DNA of 64,000 bases from Eubacterium maltosivorans (GTDB lineage Bacteria > Bacillota > Clostridia > Eubacteriales > Eubacteriaceae), in NCBI RefSeq assembly GCF_002441855.2, contig NZ_CP029487.1, forward strand, positions 1,860,001 to 1,924,000. Direction: 5' to 3'. Below, piece after piece: positions 63,351 through 64,000 of the stretch. Both the position numbers and the translations under genes were made by a program. How positions within the stretch are numbered: the first letter of the stretch is position 1; every line of letters begins with the position of its first letter. The notes beneath the pieces were generated by a model, which saw only the letters and a program-made list of their open reading frames with translations, made no database searches and had not been told where the DNA came from.

Positions 63351-63606
63351 AGGTACAATATCATTTTTTAAAGGCTGGATTTTTTCGGCCTTTTTTTCTT
63401 TTTTCTTCTATAATATATAATAGTAGCAACTCTTTTATTTGTATAAGACAATATAAATTTATTAGGGCTATCACGGTCTAACTGTAAAATATAAACAGCC
63501 CAAATTGTTCTTATGGTCACAATATGTTACAATATATTTTACAGGGGCATCCGGCCCTTGTGGCACTGGCGCGGTCAAATCCAGCCCCAGAAATGGGGTG
63601 AGGCTT

Positions 63607-63687
63607 ATGGATAGTAATCAGCTAATCTTGATTTTAATCATGATTGGGTTTATTCTTGAGCTTATTAAAAATGGAAAAGACCGCTAA
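63607..63687 (+). CDS. Small hydrophobic peptide, holin-like type I toxin candidate
   Basis: A 26-residue peptide: polar start MDSNQ, one hydrophobic helix (LILILIMIGFILELI) and a basic end KNGKDR. It has GGGGTGAGG six bases before its ATG. This is the shape of type I toxin-antitoxin peptides and of the putative holin-like toxins common in Firmicutes. A nine-base inverted repeat AGACCGCTA/TAGCGGTCT (63678-63714) overlaps its stop codon, and a terminator-like hairpin follows. A longer in-frame reading from 63505 lacks a ribosome site. An antisense RNA has not been located with certainty. Confidence 0.6.
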   Translation: MDSNQLILILIMIGFILELIKNGKDR

Positions 63688-63728
63688 CGCCTAACCACAA
63701 ACGCATAGCGGTCTAACACCTAAAACTT

Positions 63729-63760
63729 AGGGGCTGGCCGTTGCCGGTGTCCCTGTTTCT
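63729..63760 (+). terminator. Terminator after the toxin-like peptide
   Basis: GGG-C-GGC/GCC-G-CCC hairpin with a four-base loop followed by TTTCTTTTT. The remaining 240 bases to the window edge show no gene that I can support. Confidence 0.65.
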
Positions 63761-64000
63761 TTTTATATTATATCACATTTTCACTATTTTTCCTTAAGTT
63801 CTAAAGTACCTGACCGAAGGTCAGCTTGAATACACGAGATTTATATGAGAAACCCTAAACAAACGGTTATTTCTTGCCGTTTTATCGCGAGATTTTCTTG
63901 AGAATTAATCCCCAACGGTATCCCGTGGCCACAGCTGCACATGTACAAATTGGCTGGAATAATACCGGATCACGCCTGGGATTCCAACGGCCAGGGCGGC

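Noticed and set aside
63505-63606. Longer start for the toxin-like peptide
   Set aside because: No ribosome site, and the extra residues come from a G/C-rich region that looks like structured RNA.
63890-64000. Short open frames at the right edge on both strands
   Set aside because: Too short and without a recognisable motif; cannot be judged without the sequence beyond the window.

Overview
The window comes from a low-to-mid G+C Gram-positive anaerobe, most likely a clostridial Firmicute related to Eubacterium or Acetobacterium (inference). The evidence is a T-box leader on alaS, strong AGGAGG-type ribosome sites, consensus TTGACA/TATAAT promoters, and the Firmicute gene order purR-spoVG-glmU-prs-pth-mfd-prsA-spoVB-mazG-hup-rqcP-divIC-ppx, then tRNAs and tilS-hpt-ftsH. 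I ran no homology search, so functions come from motifs I can read and from gene context.

Layout. 1-6.7 kb (minus): the 5' part of alaS with its T-box leader, two AI-2E-type membrane proteins around a PRC-barrel protein, and an Fe-S assembly operon (Rrf2 regulator, cysteine desulfurase, NifU-like scaffold). 6.8-11.7 kb (minus): an OmpR-type two-component system feeding an ABC exporter of the FtsX/MacB class. 11.9-17.4 kb: AraC-type regulator, SDR oxidoreductase, peptide deformylase, an orphan HPt protein and a redox cassette (thioredoxin, flavoprotein disulfide oxidoreductase, Rrf2 regulator, rhodanese lipoprotein). 17.5-25.1 kb: TetR regulator, a second FtsX-type ABC exporter, two NERD-domain proteins, a sodium-dependent transporter and a MarR regulator.

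25.2-28.8 kb: an operon for an acyl-CoA pathway (enoyl-CoA hydratase, CoA-transferase, acyl-CoA dehydrogenase) in which every gene is broken. I count seven lesions in under 3 kb. The promoter and palindromic operators are still recognisable.

29.1-33.2 kb is the highlight: an AT-rich cassette coding for a 51-residue peptide ending in Trp, a ComQ-like isoprenyl transferase, a polytopic ComP-like histidine kinase and a ComA-like response regulator. The layout is that of a ComQXPA quorum-sensing system with the peptide gene placed before comQ. A repeated element sits just upstream of the peptide promoter.

33.2-58.9 kb is mostly core housekeeping: SpoIIM-like protein, UPF0489 protein, DusB, CoaX, FtsH, Hpt, TilS, five tRNAs with a consensus promoter, and the conserved Firmicute block named above ending in murC. 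58.9-63.2 kb holds two paralogous membrane proteins, a patatin-like lipase, a DUF1848 protein and a small hypothetical protein. At 63.24 kb there is a 3' fragment of a tRNA-Ala gene followed by unrelated DNA with short direct repeats and a small hydrophobic toxin-like peptide. This looks like the attachment-site junction of an integrated element extending beyond the right edge.
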